A stretch of DNA of 5,510 nucleotides from Gammaproteobacteria bacterium RIFCSPHIGHO2_12_FULL_37_34 (GTDB taxonomy: Bacteria > Pseudomonadota > Gammaproteobacteria > DSM-16500), in the NCBI GenBank assembly GCA_001801495.1, contig MGXW01000062.1, forward strand, positions 1-5,510, given 5' to 3'. The notes beneath the pieces are model-generated. The model was given only the letters and a program-made list of their open reading frames with translations. It searched no databases and was not told the DNA's origin. Below, in pieces: positions 1 to 5,510 of the stretch; position 1 is the first letter of the stretch, and each line of letters opens with the position of its first letter. The translations under genes and the position numbers were made by a program.

Positions 1-45
1 GAGGTAAAAAAAATAGCATCATCCACTTAAAAGACTTTGAACAGG

Positions 46-86
46 TTCTAAAGAGAGGTGGGTAAATTCTACCCACCTCTTTAGAA
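46..86 (+). terminator. Hairpin terminator of an upstream transcription unit
   Basis: A near-perfect inverted repeat. Positions 55-64 (GAGGTGGGTA) pair with 70-79 (TACCCACCTC), and an outer arm 46-52 (TTCTAAA) pairs with 80-86 (TTTAGAA). Two unpaired bases sit at 53-54 and the loop is 5 nt (65-69). The stem is about 17 bp in total and is followed by a short T-rich stretch rather than a long U-tract, so it is a moderately good intrinsic terminator. It lies after in-frame stops at 28-30 and 63-65 in two different frames, so it most likely ends a gene entering from the left edge. It also insulates the repeat gene that starts at 163. Confidence 0.6.
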
Positions 87-137
87 TTTCCCACTCCTTT
101 CTTTAGACTTCTTGCATACCAAACAAAAAATCTTCCG

Positions 138-146
138 TGTTATACT
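138..146 (+). promoter_or_regulatory. Possible extended -10 promoter for the repeat gene
   Basis: TG at 138-139, one base, then TATACT at 141-146 give an extended -10 element. No convincing -35 hexamer lies 16-18 nt upstream, which is tolerated for extended -10 promoters. The predicted transcript would begin near 153, only about 10 nt before the ATG at 163 but about 37 nt before the ATG at 190. If this promoter is real it favours the later start. Support is the motif and its position only. Confidence 0.3.
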
Positions 147-162
147 AAATAAGGATTGAATA

Positions 163-585
163 ATGAAAGCTGTAAAAAATGAGGCTAGCATGAGTAACGA
201 TGCTCGCATAGCAGTATTAGAAACTACTATTCTAAATATTAATTCTACTATGCTTGATATTAGGCAAGATATGAAACACTTGTCTGATAAAATGGATAGC
301 AAGTTTGATGCCATAGACAGGAAGTTTGATGCCATAGACAGCAAGTTTGATGCCATAGACAGGAAGTTTGATGCCATAGACAGGAAGTTTGATGCCATAG
401 ACAGGAAGTTTGATGCCATAGACAGCAAGTTTGATGCTGTAAACAACAAGTTTGATACTCTAGATAGCAGGTTGAATAAAAAGTTTGATGCTATTCAAGA
501 TCGTCTTTGGTCCAATTTTCTTTGGCTGATGGGAATGATTATCGGCCTCGCGGGGTTAATTGCACATACCGAACATTGGATTTAA
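163..585 (+). CDS. Heptad-repeat coiled-coil protein with a C-terminal membrane anchor
   Basis: A 140-residue protein of unknown function. Residues 1-46 form a charged helical lead with hydrophobic heptads. Residues 47-88 are six tandem heptads of KFDAID(R/S), followed by decayed copies at 89-95 (KFDAVNN), 96-102 (KFDTLDS) and 107-113 (KFDAIQD). Phe at heptad position 2 and Ile at position 5 give the 3-4 spacing of a two-faced coiled coil. The last ~25 residues (about 116-134, Trp/Leu/Met/Ile/Gly-rich) form one probable transmembrane helix, with no N-terminal signal peptide. The likely topology is a soluble oligomeric rod anchored by its C-terminus, as in small XhlA-like or DUF1640-like proteins; I claim only a resemblance in layout. 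The ATG at 163 has AAGGA at 151-155 (7-nt spacing). An ATG at 190 has GAGG at 181-184 (5-nt spacing) and would remove nine residues. Arg in the repeats is encoded by AGG, rare in many gammaproteobacteria. The gene stands alone between a terminator and a separate promoter. Confidence 0.75.
   Translation: MKAVKNEASMSNDARIAVLETTILNINSTMLDIRQDMKHLSDKMDSKFDAIDRKFDAIDSKFDAIDRKFDAIDRKFDAIDRKFDAIDSKFDAVNNKFDTLDSRLNKKFDAIQDRLWSNFLWLMGMIIGLAGLIAHTEHWI
301..501 (+). repeat. In-frame 21-bp tandem repeat array (minisatellite)
   Basis: Six consecutive 21-bp units occupy 301-426. They are identical except for the last base, which alternates as G,C,G,G,G,C. Two diverged units follow at 427-447 and 448-468, then a 12-bp insert (469-480) and a ninth, diverged unit at 481-501. 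Each unit begins AAGTTTGATG and encodes one heptad of the host protein. The gradient from identical units to decayed units at the 3' end suggests recent expansion by slippage or unequal recombination in the 5' part. Because 21 is a multiple of 3, copy-number changes keep the reading frame, so the array can vary the rod length by 7 residues per step. Confidence 0.95.
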
Positions 586-726
586 TTCCCAGAACCAAAA
601 TTGGACGCAAACTCATGTAAAATAAAAATGTATTGGTTAAATTTTATATAAAAAGATAATTGATGGCAAAATATGTCTTTCTAAATAAACTTTTTTATCA
701 TTCTTCGCCCAGAATTACTGAATCAA

Positions 727-755
727 TTGAAATATAACTCAGCAAGTGATTAAAT
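727..755 (+). promoter_or_regulatory. Probable sigma70 promoter of the hydrolase-mutY-yggX run
   Basis: TTGAAA at 727-732 (5 of 6 to the -35 consensus), a 17-bp spacer, and TTAAAT at 750-755 (4 of 6 to the -10). TG at 747-748 forms an extended -10. Transcription would start near 762, leaving a leader of about 27 nt that contains the purine-rich AAAAGGGA Shine-Dalgarno region at 775-782, about 6 nt before the ATG at 789. The -35 overlaps a small palindrome, TCAATTGA at 723-730, which may be chance. The rest of the 586-788 spacer is AT-rich, and I see no convincing terminator for the repeat gene in it. Confidence 0.45.
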
Positions 756-788
756 ATGAAAACTATTTGATAAGAAAAGGGAACGGGC

Positions 789-1367
789 ATGAATACCGCA
801 TTATTATTGCTAGAAATTCAAAACGATTATTTTCCAAATGGAAGAACACCTTTAGAAAAAAGTGTTGAAGCAAGTACCAAAGCACAAATTGTGTTGCAAG
901 CTTTCCGCGAAAAAAAACAACCGATTATCCATGCACAACATATCTCTACGCAACCCGATGCAAGCTACTTTCTGCCTTGTACAAAAGGCGCTGAATTTTA
1001 TGTTAGTGTGCAACCTTTAAAAAATGAAATGGTTATAAAAAAGCATTATCCTAATAGCTTTAAAGATACGCCACTATTAAATTACCTTATTAAAAATCAA
1101 ATTAATCATTTAGTCATTTGTGGTATGACCACACATCTTACTGTCGATGCAACTGTGCGCGCCGCTTATGATTTGGGCTTCAGTTGTACTGTATTACACG
1201 ACACCTGTGCTACTCGGCAATTGGAATTCAATCATACAATTATTAATGCTCAAAATGTTCATTATGCATTTTTAGCAGCCTTACAGCCAACTTATGCTGC
1301 TGTATTGAGCTCGGAAGATTTCTTACAAAAAACTGGCGCTCGCATTCCAATAGCTGCTATGGCTTAG
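789..1367 (+). CDS. Isochorismatase-fold (cysteine hydrolase family) protein with Thr at the nucleophile position
   Basis: A 192-residue, soluble, cytosolic protein of the isochorismatase-like superfamily, a normal length for the family. The N-terminal strand and acidic motif is LLLLEIQNDYF (residues 5-15), where Glu9 occupies the usual catalytic Asp. The lysine motif is VIKKHYPNSF (82-91), with Lys85 the expected catalytic lysine. The signature loop is CGMTTHLTVDATVRAA (111-126). In hydrolytic relatives this loop reads like CGMxTHxCVDAT; the nucleophilic Cys is replaced here by Thr118 (ACT, 1140-1142), two base changes from a Cys codon. Cys111 is present but is not the usual nucleophile. Family members act on nicotinamide, N-carbamoyl amines, ureidoacrylate or isochorismate; true isochorismatases can work without the Cys, so loss of activity is not certain. 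The start is set by the purine-rich AAAAGGGA 6 nt upstream. The gene precedes the arginase-fold gene by 19 nt and is probably cotranscribed with it. Substrate unknown; the fold assignment is secure. Confidence 0.88.
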   Translation: MNTALLLLEIQNDYFPNGRTPLEKSVEASTKAQIVLQAFREKKQPIIHAQHISTQPDASYFLPCTKGAEFYVSVQPLKNEMVIKKHYPNSFKDTPLLNYLIKNQINHLVICGMTTHLTVDATVRAAYDLGFSCTVLHDTCATRQLEFNHTIINAQNVHYAFLAALQPTYAAVLSSEDFLQKTGARIPIAAMA

Positions 1368-1386
1368 TGATGAAGCTTTATACGTC

Positions 1387-2385
1387 ATGACATGGGAATC
1401 GCGCTATTTACCCCCTAATCATACTATTTGGTTAGGGCATGCTGATGCTCCTATGAATGCTTGTTTTCATCAACACATTCAATTAATTAATCTATTAAAA
1501 CAAAAAATCAAAAAATCCTCTGAAAATGCTTTTGCTCTGATAGGCTTTAAATGTGACGAGGGAACGCAACGTGATCTTGGTCGCAGCGGTTCAATGGAAG
1601 GCCCTCTTGCTATTCGCCATCGCCTTGCTCATCTTCCTATTCAAAAACCAACCCTTTGTTGCTATGACGTTGGTGATATTATTTGCAATGACCACGATCT
1701 GGAAGAAAGTCAACAAGCATTAAGTGAAATTGTCTCTATTTTACTGAAAGAAAACATTGTCACAATTGTAATCGGTGGTGGCCATGAATTAGCTTTTGGA
1801 CATTATCAAGGCATTGCTACATGTTATCCGCCTGAAAAAAAGTTGGGTATCATCAACTTTGATGCACATTTCGATTTGCATTCTCTTCATCCACATCATC
1901 GTGCTGGAGCAACTACTGCTTTTTATCAGATAGCAGAAGCACATTTTACTGAAAAACGCCATTTCGATTATAATTGCATTGGTATTCAGCATGCCGGAAA
2001 TATTCGACAATTGTTCGATATCGCCAAACATTATCATGTCAAATACATTCTTGCCGATGATATTCACCAAGGATTGCGTGAAAAATCTTTTGACTTCATT
2101 GATAGAATCATTGATGAAAATGATATTATTTATTTAAGTCTATCTCTTGATGTATTCTCAGCAGCTCATGCCCCTGGCGTTAACTCTATACAACCTTTAG
2201 GATTAAATCCATGGGATGTCATTCCTTTAATTCGCCAGGCAGCATCATCAGGAAAAGTGGTCGGTTATGATATTGTTGAGCATGTGCCGCGCTATGATAT
2301 TGATCATCGAACTGCAAAACTTGCTGCTATTTTAATTTATGAAATAATTCATCATCACAACGATCAAAAAATGATATTTGCGTGA
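1387..2385 (+). CDS. Arginase/formimidoylglutamase-fold (HutG-like) ureohydrolase family protein lacking the bridging metal Asp
   Basis: A 332-residue, soluble member of the arginase/agmatinase/formimidoylglutamase family, closest in layout to HutG, which cleaves N-formimidoyl-L-glutamate in histidine breakdown. HutG-like features are an early WLGHAD (15-20, cf. W-x-G-R-x-D), GFKCDEG...RDLGRSG (53-68) and GGGHE (130-134). Metal-site motifs are His133, FDAHFD (158-163; Asp159, His161, Asp163) and Glu298 in DIVEH. The fourth motif normally reads S-x-D-x-D-x3-A-x3-P-G. Here it is SLSLDVFSAAHAPG (251-264), so the first, dimetal-bridging Asp is Ser253 (TCT, 2143-2145) while Asp255 remains. After DAHFD the usual Leu-Arg is Leu-His, and a His-rich loop follows (165-171). 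No other histidine-utilisation gene is in view, so the HutG role is doubtful. The start at 1387 has no good Shine-Dalgarno; translation is probably coupled to the gene ending at 1367. Its stop overlaps the mutY start. Function uncertain: an altered-specificity enzyme or a pseudoenzyme. Confidence 0.85.
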   Translation: MTWESRYLPPNHTIWLGHADAPMNACFHQHIQLINLLKQKIKKSSENAFALIGFKCDEGTQRDLGRSGSMEGPLAIRHRLAHLPIQKPTLCCYDVGDIICNDHDLEESQQALSEIVSILLKENIVTIVIGGGHELAFGHYQGIATCYPPEKKLGIINFDAHFDLHSLHPHHRAGATTAFYQIAEAHFTEKRHFDYNCIGIQHAGNIRQLFDIAKHYHVKYILADDIHQGLREKSFDFIDRIIDENDIIYLSLSLDVFSAAHAPGVNSIQPLGLNPWDVIPLIRQAASSGKVVGYDIVEHVPRYDIDHRTAKLAAILIYEIIHHHNDQKMIFA

Positions 2386-3461
2386 ATAAGTTATCTCTAC
2401 AATTCCAAACTTTATTGTTACGTTGGTTCGATAAGCATGGCCGCAAACATCTTCCTTGGCAGCAAAATAAATCGCCTTATCGCGTTTGGATTTCAGAAGT
2501 CATGTTGCAACAAACACAGGTGAATACTGTCATCCCTTATTTTGAGCGTTTTATGCTGCGTTTTCCTGATTTAAATAGTTTAGCACTAGCCACAGAAGAT
2601 AACGTGCTGCATCTATGGGCTGGCCTTGGTTATTATAGCCGAGCTCGCAATATATTACGCACTGCTCATATGCTTATTGGAAAATATGGCGGCCAATTTC
2701 CAAATACTTTAGAAGAATTGCAACAACTGCCTGGCATCGGGCCATCTACTGCCGGAGCTATTTTAGCAATTGCTTTTCATCAACCTACTACCATTTTAGA
2801 TGGTAATGTTAAACGTGTATTGGCACGTTTTTTTGCCGTTATGCATCCCATTAACGATAAAAAAATTGAAAAAAAATTATGGGATGTAGCAAAGCAACTC
2901 ACACCGAATAAACGAATAGCAGATTACACACAAGCCATGATGGATCTTGGCGCAACAGTATGCTTGCAAAAACAACCGCTGTGCCCATACTGTCCACTGA
3001 CAAAACAATGTGCAGCCTATCAAAAGAATTTAGTGGGTAAACTTCCTAAAAAAAATGTTAAATCAAAAATCCCTATCCGCTCTGCTACTTTTCTCATTAT
3101 CAAAAGAAATAATGCGATTTTATTGCAAAAACGACCTTCTGCTGGAATATGGGGTGGATTATGGAGTGTGCCTGAGTTGGCAGGAGAACCGTCAACAAAA
3201 GCGATTCGCTCTTTTTGTCAGCAACATTTTCAGATACCTATTAGGGATTATTTATTATTGAAATCTTTTCGTCATACTTTTAGTCATTATCATTTAGATA
3301 TTTTTCCTATATTAATCACAATAAAAAAACTACCAGAAAAAACCATGGAAACCACGTCACAAATTTGGTATAACTTGAAGCATCCAACATCCATTGGTTT
3401 GCCTAAACCTATTCGGATCCTTTTACATGACACATCTTATTCATTGCATCAAGTTAAATAA
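2382..3461 (+). CDS. mutY: Adenine DNA glycosylase MutY
   Basis: A 359-residue DNA repair enzyme that excises adenine mispaired with 8-oxoguanine, preventing G:C to T:A changes (E. coli MutY is about 350 residues). The N-terminal helix-hairpin-helix glycosylase domain (about 1-215) has LPWQ, the catalytic Glu39 in SEVMLQQTQ, GLGYYSRARN (81-90), the hairpin LPGIGPSTAGAI (116-127) and catalytic Asp140 in ILDGNVKRVL. The [4Fe-4S] loop is Cys194-x6-Cys201-x2-Cys204-x5-Cys210. The C-terminal NUDIX-like domain (about 230-359) contains LLQKRPSAGIWGGLWSVPE (247-265) and the 8-oxoG-sensing segment HTFSHYHLDI (298-307, FSH loop). All key residues are present, so it should be active. The start is GTG at 2382, overlapping the upstream stop as GTGA with no clear Shine-Dalgarno, implying translational coupling. 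No in-frame ATG lies nearby; the next Met is residue 41, inside the catalytic motif. yggX begins inside its 3' end. Confidence 0.97.
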   Translation: MNKLSLQFQTLLLRWFDKHGRKHLPWQQNKSPYRVWISEVMLQQTQVNTVIPYFERFMLRFPDLNSLALATEDNVLHLWAGLGYYSRARNILRTAHMLIGKYGGQFPNTLEELQQLPGIGPSTAGAILAIAFHQPTTILDGNVKRVLARFFAVMHPINDKKIEKKLWDVAKQLTPNKRIADYTQAMMDLGATVCLQKQPLCPYCPLTKQCAAYQKNLVGKLPKKNVKSKIPIRSATFLIIKRNNAILLQKRPSAGIWGGLWSVPELAGEPSTKAIRSFCQQHFQIPIRDYLLLKSFRHTFSHYHLDIFPILITIKKLPEKTMETTSQIWYNLKHPTSIGLPKPIRILLHDTSYSLHQVK

Positions 3462-3699
3462 AGAAGCTGAAAGTTTGGCCCAACCACCGTTTCCTGGCAC
3501 ACTTGGTCAAAAAATATATGAAAATATCTCTAAAGAAGCCTGGCAACTATGGCTCAATCATCAAACCATGTTAATTAATGAATACCGTTTGAGCACGATC
3601 GATCCTAAAGCTCGTACTTTTTTACTACAAGAAATGGAAAATTTCTTGTTTGGGAGCGGGAGTAACAAACCTACTCAATATGTGGAACCAGAGAAATAA
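3427..3699 (+). CDS. yggX: Probable Fe(2+)-trafficking / oxidative damage protection protein YggX
   Basis: A 90-residue small cytosolic protein (E. coli YggX is 91 residues), linked to iron trafficking and protection of Fe-S clusters from oxidation. Family hallmarks are the N-terminal Cys7 in IHCIKLNKEAE, PFPGTLG (20-26), YENISKEAW (30-38), the QTMLINEYRL block (45-54) and QEMENFLF (68-75). The frame is open back to an ATG at 3394, but the family alignment starts at the ATG at 3427, which places Cys7 correctly; the longer form would add 11 residues unlike the family. The Shine-Dalgarno is weak (CGGA at 3414-3417, 9 nt away). The first 35 nt overlap the end of mutY in another frame, so it is probably cotranslated. 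The mutY-yggX order is a common gammaproteobacterial arrangement, and MutY is itself an Fe-S protein. No strong terminator follows, only a weak A5-GCGA-T5 repeat near 3698-3711. Confidence 0.95.
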   Translation: MTHLIHCIKLNKEAESLAQPPFPGTLGQKIYENISKEAWQLWLNHQTMLINEYRLSTIDPKARTFLLQEMENFLFGSGSNKPTQYVEPEK

Positions 3700-3715
3700 A
3701 AAAGCGATTTTTCAC

Positions 3716-3744
3716 TTGACTAGACCTTACCCAGCCGGTTTAAT
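3716..3744 (+). promoter_or_regulatory. Sigma70 promoter of tRNA-Phe
   Basis: TTGACT at 3716-3721 (5 of 6 to the -35 consensus) and TTTAAT at 3739-3744 (5 of 6 to the -10) are separated by exactly 17 bp. Transcription would start near 3751, about 17 nt before the mature tRNA 5' end, leaving a short leader for RNase P. It lies in the gap after yggX, so the tRNA is expressed independently of the mutY operon. Confidence 0.75.
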
Positions 3745-3767
3745 AACTTCTCACAAAAACATACATT

Positions 3768-3843
<76 letters not shown>

Positions 3844-3863
3844 GTTGCCAACCAACAGCGTTT

Positions 3864-5510
3864 TCATTTATAAAATTCGTTTAAATAGTTGAATGCTTGT
3901 TGTAGCGGTTTTATTTTTAAATTGTACCTTTCAATAGGTTGGCCTTTTTGATCATCAACAGCATAATCTCCACCCTGATAAACGCGAGTGATTTGATCAT
4001 CAGCAATAATGGCGTAATCAGCATAACCTCCTGAAATCAGCAAAGGACGATGATTGGCAGTAAACAATGACTGACCCATTGTATAATCTTGAAAAACATT
4101 GCGACAATTTAACACTTCTTTCATAAGCGTTGGAACCACATCGTAATGTGAAGTAAAATATTGATAGGTGTTTGGCTGTTGATTTGGCCAATAAATTAAG
4201 AATGGGATGTGTAATTGTAACGGCGTATGTGCGCTCGCATGCTGCCAATAACCAGATCGATGATCATTTATTTCTTCGCCATGATCTGCTGTGATAATAA
4301 CGATTGTATTTTTTAATAAGTCCTGTTTTTGCAAAGCAATTAGAATTGTATTGATTTGATGGTCAATAAAATAAACAACATTTTGATATCGATGTAAGTA
4401 AGGTTTGGGATCAGAATCAATTGTTAAAGAAAAACGATCGCATGTTTTTATCCAGGGACGAAAAGGATGTTGTCCTGCTGTTTCTTCACAGTAATTGTGC
4501 GCAGCATCATAAAAAATAAAACTAAAAAAAGGTTGTTTTTTATTCCTAGACAATAAAAATGTTTTAAATGCTTGGGTAATAGCACGATCACGTGCAATGG
4601 TTGTTACTCCTGGCATACGAATTATAAGAGGTTTGACTTCTCGAAAAATAGTTTGATCAAATGCTGGGAAATTAAGCTGCGCGCTTGAAAAGATAGCTAT
4701 CTTATAGTTTGCTTGATTAAATTGATGAATCAATACTGGTCCGCGTTGCTGCTTTAAAAAAGCGTTCCAATAATTGGCTGGTATCCCATAAAATAATGAA
4801 AATAAGCCAGCTTGAGTACAGTTGCCACCACTCCAATGATTTAAAAAATTGGATGATTGTTTAGCAAATTGAGCAATATGCGGGGTAATGCGAGGAGTCA
4901 TCGCATCAAAGCGCCAGGCATCGATACCAATCATAACAACATTGAGCGGCAACGAAGGTATCTGACATTGCAAGATCTGCTTAGGATATTTCAAAGGACG
5001 GTTTTTTTCATATAGTTGAAAATCAATTGCACCTGATGATGTTTCTACGTGTCTAATCTTATCGTGAATAGGAAAAACGACATGGAAAATCTCATCGTAA
5101 TAAGGAATAAATCGAGTAGCTTTTACCATTAAATAGTTCATGCTCGTTTGCTTGAAGTTATATCTGGTAGAAGAAGTCCTGACTAGAAAATTTAATCCAT
5201 AAGAACTGATGATACAAAAAGCAATAATGATTAATATTGTCTTAGGCCAGGTACGTGGATAATCTTTTGTGATATGTTGTAAGACTTGCCAACCAATCAT
5301 GCTTTCGATTAACAATAATATGATACCCGCATTCACTAACCAAATGATTTCTGAAGATGATAAAGGAATAACGTGTGAAAAAGCATTCGCTTTAAAAACT
5401 TCCCATCCAACCGCTGCATAATGCATATGGTACATATTAAAAATCATGCTATCAGCAAGAAGTGCAAACACTAAAATAGAATTGATAAAAATAGAAATCA
5501 AAAAAACAAT
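3864..5510 (-). CDS. yejM: YejM/PbgA-type inner-membrane protein with periplasmic sulfatase-fold domain (5' end beyond the window)
   Basis: Partial: at least 548 residues. Numbering here takes the TTG codon at 5501-5499 as residue 1. The frame stays open through that TTG to the window edge and alignment with E. coli YejM (586 residues) begins well inside its membrane domain, so roughly 90-100 N-terminal residues, with about two of five transmembrane helices, lie outside. Visible helices are about 1-22, 51-74 and 84-106. The linker (110-185) leads to an alkaline-phosphatase/sulfatase-fold domain: VVMIGIDAWRFDAM (Asp194), SGGNCTQAGLFSLFYGIP (224-241, Thr229 at the nucleophile position), ITADHGEE (403-410, Asp406 and His407), YWQHASAHT (418-426) and SHYDVVPTL (451-459). 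E. coli YejM controls lipopolysaccharide synthesis with LapB and FtsH and binds outer-membrane lipids; a related envelope role is inferred. As I recall it, the E. coli protein lacks the Asp-His pair kept here, so this copy may be catalytic. It converges on tRNA-Phe with a 20-bp gap and no evident terminator. Confidence 0.88.
   Translation of the reverse strand: MVFLISIFINSILVFALLADSMIFNMYHMHYAAVGWEVFKANAFSHVIPLSSSEIIWLVNAGIILLLIESMIGWQVLQHITKDYPRTWPKTILIIIAFCIISSYGLNFLVRTSSTRYNFKQTSMNYLMVKATRFIPYYDEIFHVVFPIHDKIRHVETSSGAIDFQLYEKNRPLKYPKQILQCQIPSLPLNVVMIGIDAWRFDAMTPRITPHIAQFAKQSSNFLNHWSGGNCTQAGLFSLFYGIPANYWNAFLKQQRGPVLIHQFNQANYKIAIFSSAQLNFPAFDQTIFREVKPLIIRMPGVTTIARDRAITQAFKTFLLSRNKKQPFFSFIFYDAAHNYCEETAGQHPFRPWIKTCDRFSLTIDSDPKPYLHRYQNVVYFIDHQINTILIALQKQDLLKNTIVIITADHGEEINDHRSGYWQHASAHTPLQLHIPFLIYWPNQQPNTYQYFTSHYDVVPTLMKEVLNCRNVFQDYTMGQSLFTANHRPLLISGGYADYAIIADDQITRVYQGGDYAVDDQKGQPIERYNLKIKPLQQAFNYLNEFYK

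Noticed and set aside
1..65. Remnant of an upstream coding region
   Set aside because: Two frames are open from the left edge (stops at 28-30 and 63-65). The fragment is too short to choose a frame or recognise a family, and the longer one runs into the hairpin.
81..449. Minus-strand open frame of 122 codons with repeated MASNFLS/MASNLLS units
   Set aside because: It is the antisense shadow of the 21-bp tandem repeat. A repeat whose length is a multiple of 3 keeps every frame lacking a stop open. Its 5' part is low-complexity repeat and it has no supporting start context.
595..604. CCAAAATTGG palindrome after the repeat gene as a terminator
   Set aside because: The 10-bp palindrome leaves no loop, is AT-rich in the centre and has no T-tract after it.
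1789..2070. Minus-strand open frame of 93 codons inside the arginase-like gene
   Set aside because: It lies fully inside a well-conserved gene on the other strand and shows no recognisable motif.
3055..3261. Plus-strand open frame of 68 codons inside mutY
   Set aside because: It is out of frame with the conserved NUDIX-like domain of MutY and has no motif of its own.
4018..4248. Minus-strand open frame of 76 codons inside the yejM-like gene
   Set aside because: It overlaps the conserved sulfatase-fold domain in another frame and resembles nothing I know.
5499..5501. TTG start codon for the yejM-like gene
   Set aside because: The frame continues open to the window edge, and alignment with the known protein shows missing N-terminal membrane helices, so this is an internal leucine codon.

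Overview
This looks like an AT-rich gammaproteobacterial chromosome segment. The evidence is the tight mutY-yggX pair, a YejM/PbgA-type inner-membrane protein (both typical of Gammaproteobacteria) and a phenylalanine tRNA very close to the gammaproteobacterial form. The low GC, and a repeat-rich coiled-coil membrane protein next to housekeeping genes, would suit a Legionellales/Coxiella-like or other host-associated lineage. That placement is an inference; no rRNA or other marker here fixes it.

Layout. Positions 1-90 hold the end of an upstream transcription unit, with a strong terminator-like hairpin. At 163-585 (+) is a small protein made mostly of identical 7-residue coiled-coil repeats (a 21-bp DNA tandem repeat) with one C-terminal membrane segment. 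A 203-bp spacer follows, with a probable promoter at its 3' end. It leads into a compact four-gene + strand run: an isochorismatase-fold hydrolase (789-1367), an arginase/formimidoylglutamase-fold protein (1387-2385), mutY (2382-3461) and yggX (3427-3699). The last three are joined by overlaps of 4 and 35 nt. A separate, well-formed sigma70 promoter (3716-3744) drives tRNA-Phe(GAA) at 3768-3843. Converging on it from the right edge is a large minus-strand gene, a YejM-like sulfatase-fold protein whose 5' end lies outside the window.

How the genes fit together. MutY removes adenine paired with 8-oxoguanine. YggX is linked to iron trafficking and protection of iron-sulfur clusters, and MutY itself carries a [4Fe-4S] cluster, so this pair forms an oxidative-damage/Fe-S unit. 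The two upstream hydrolase-fold genes share the transcript but have no obvious role in repair. Each carries a non-conservative substitution at a hallmark catalytic position: Thr where the isochorismatase-fold hydrolases have their nucleophilic Cys, and Ser where ureohydrolases have the metal-bridging Asp. Both frames are otherwise intact. This paired change is the most unusual thing in the window. The YejM-like protein shows the opposite trend: it keeps the hydrolase metal-site motifs that, as I recall, the E. coli protein has lost.
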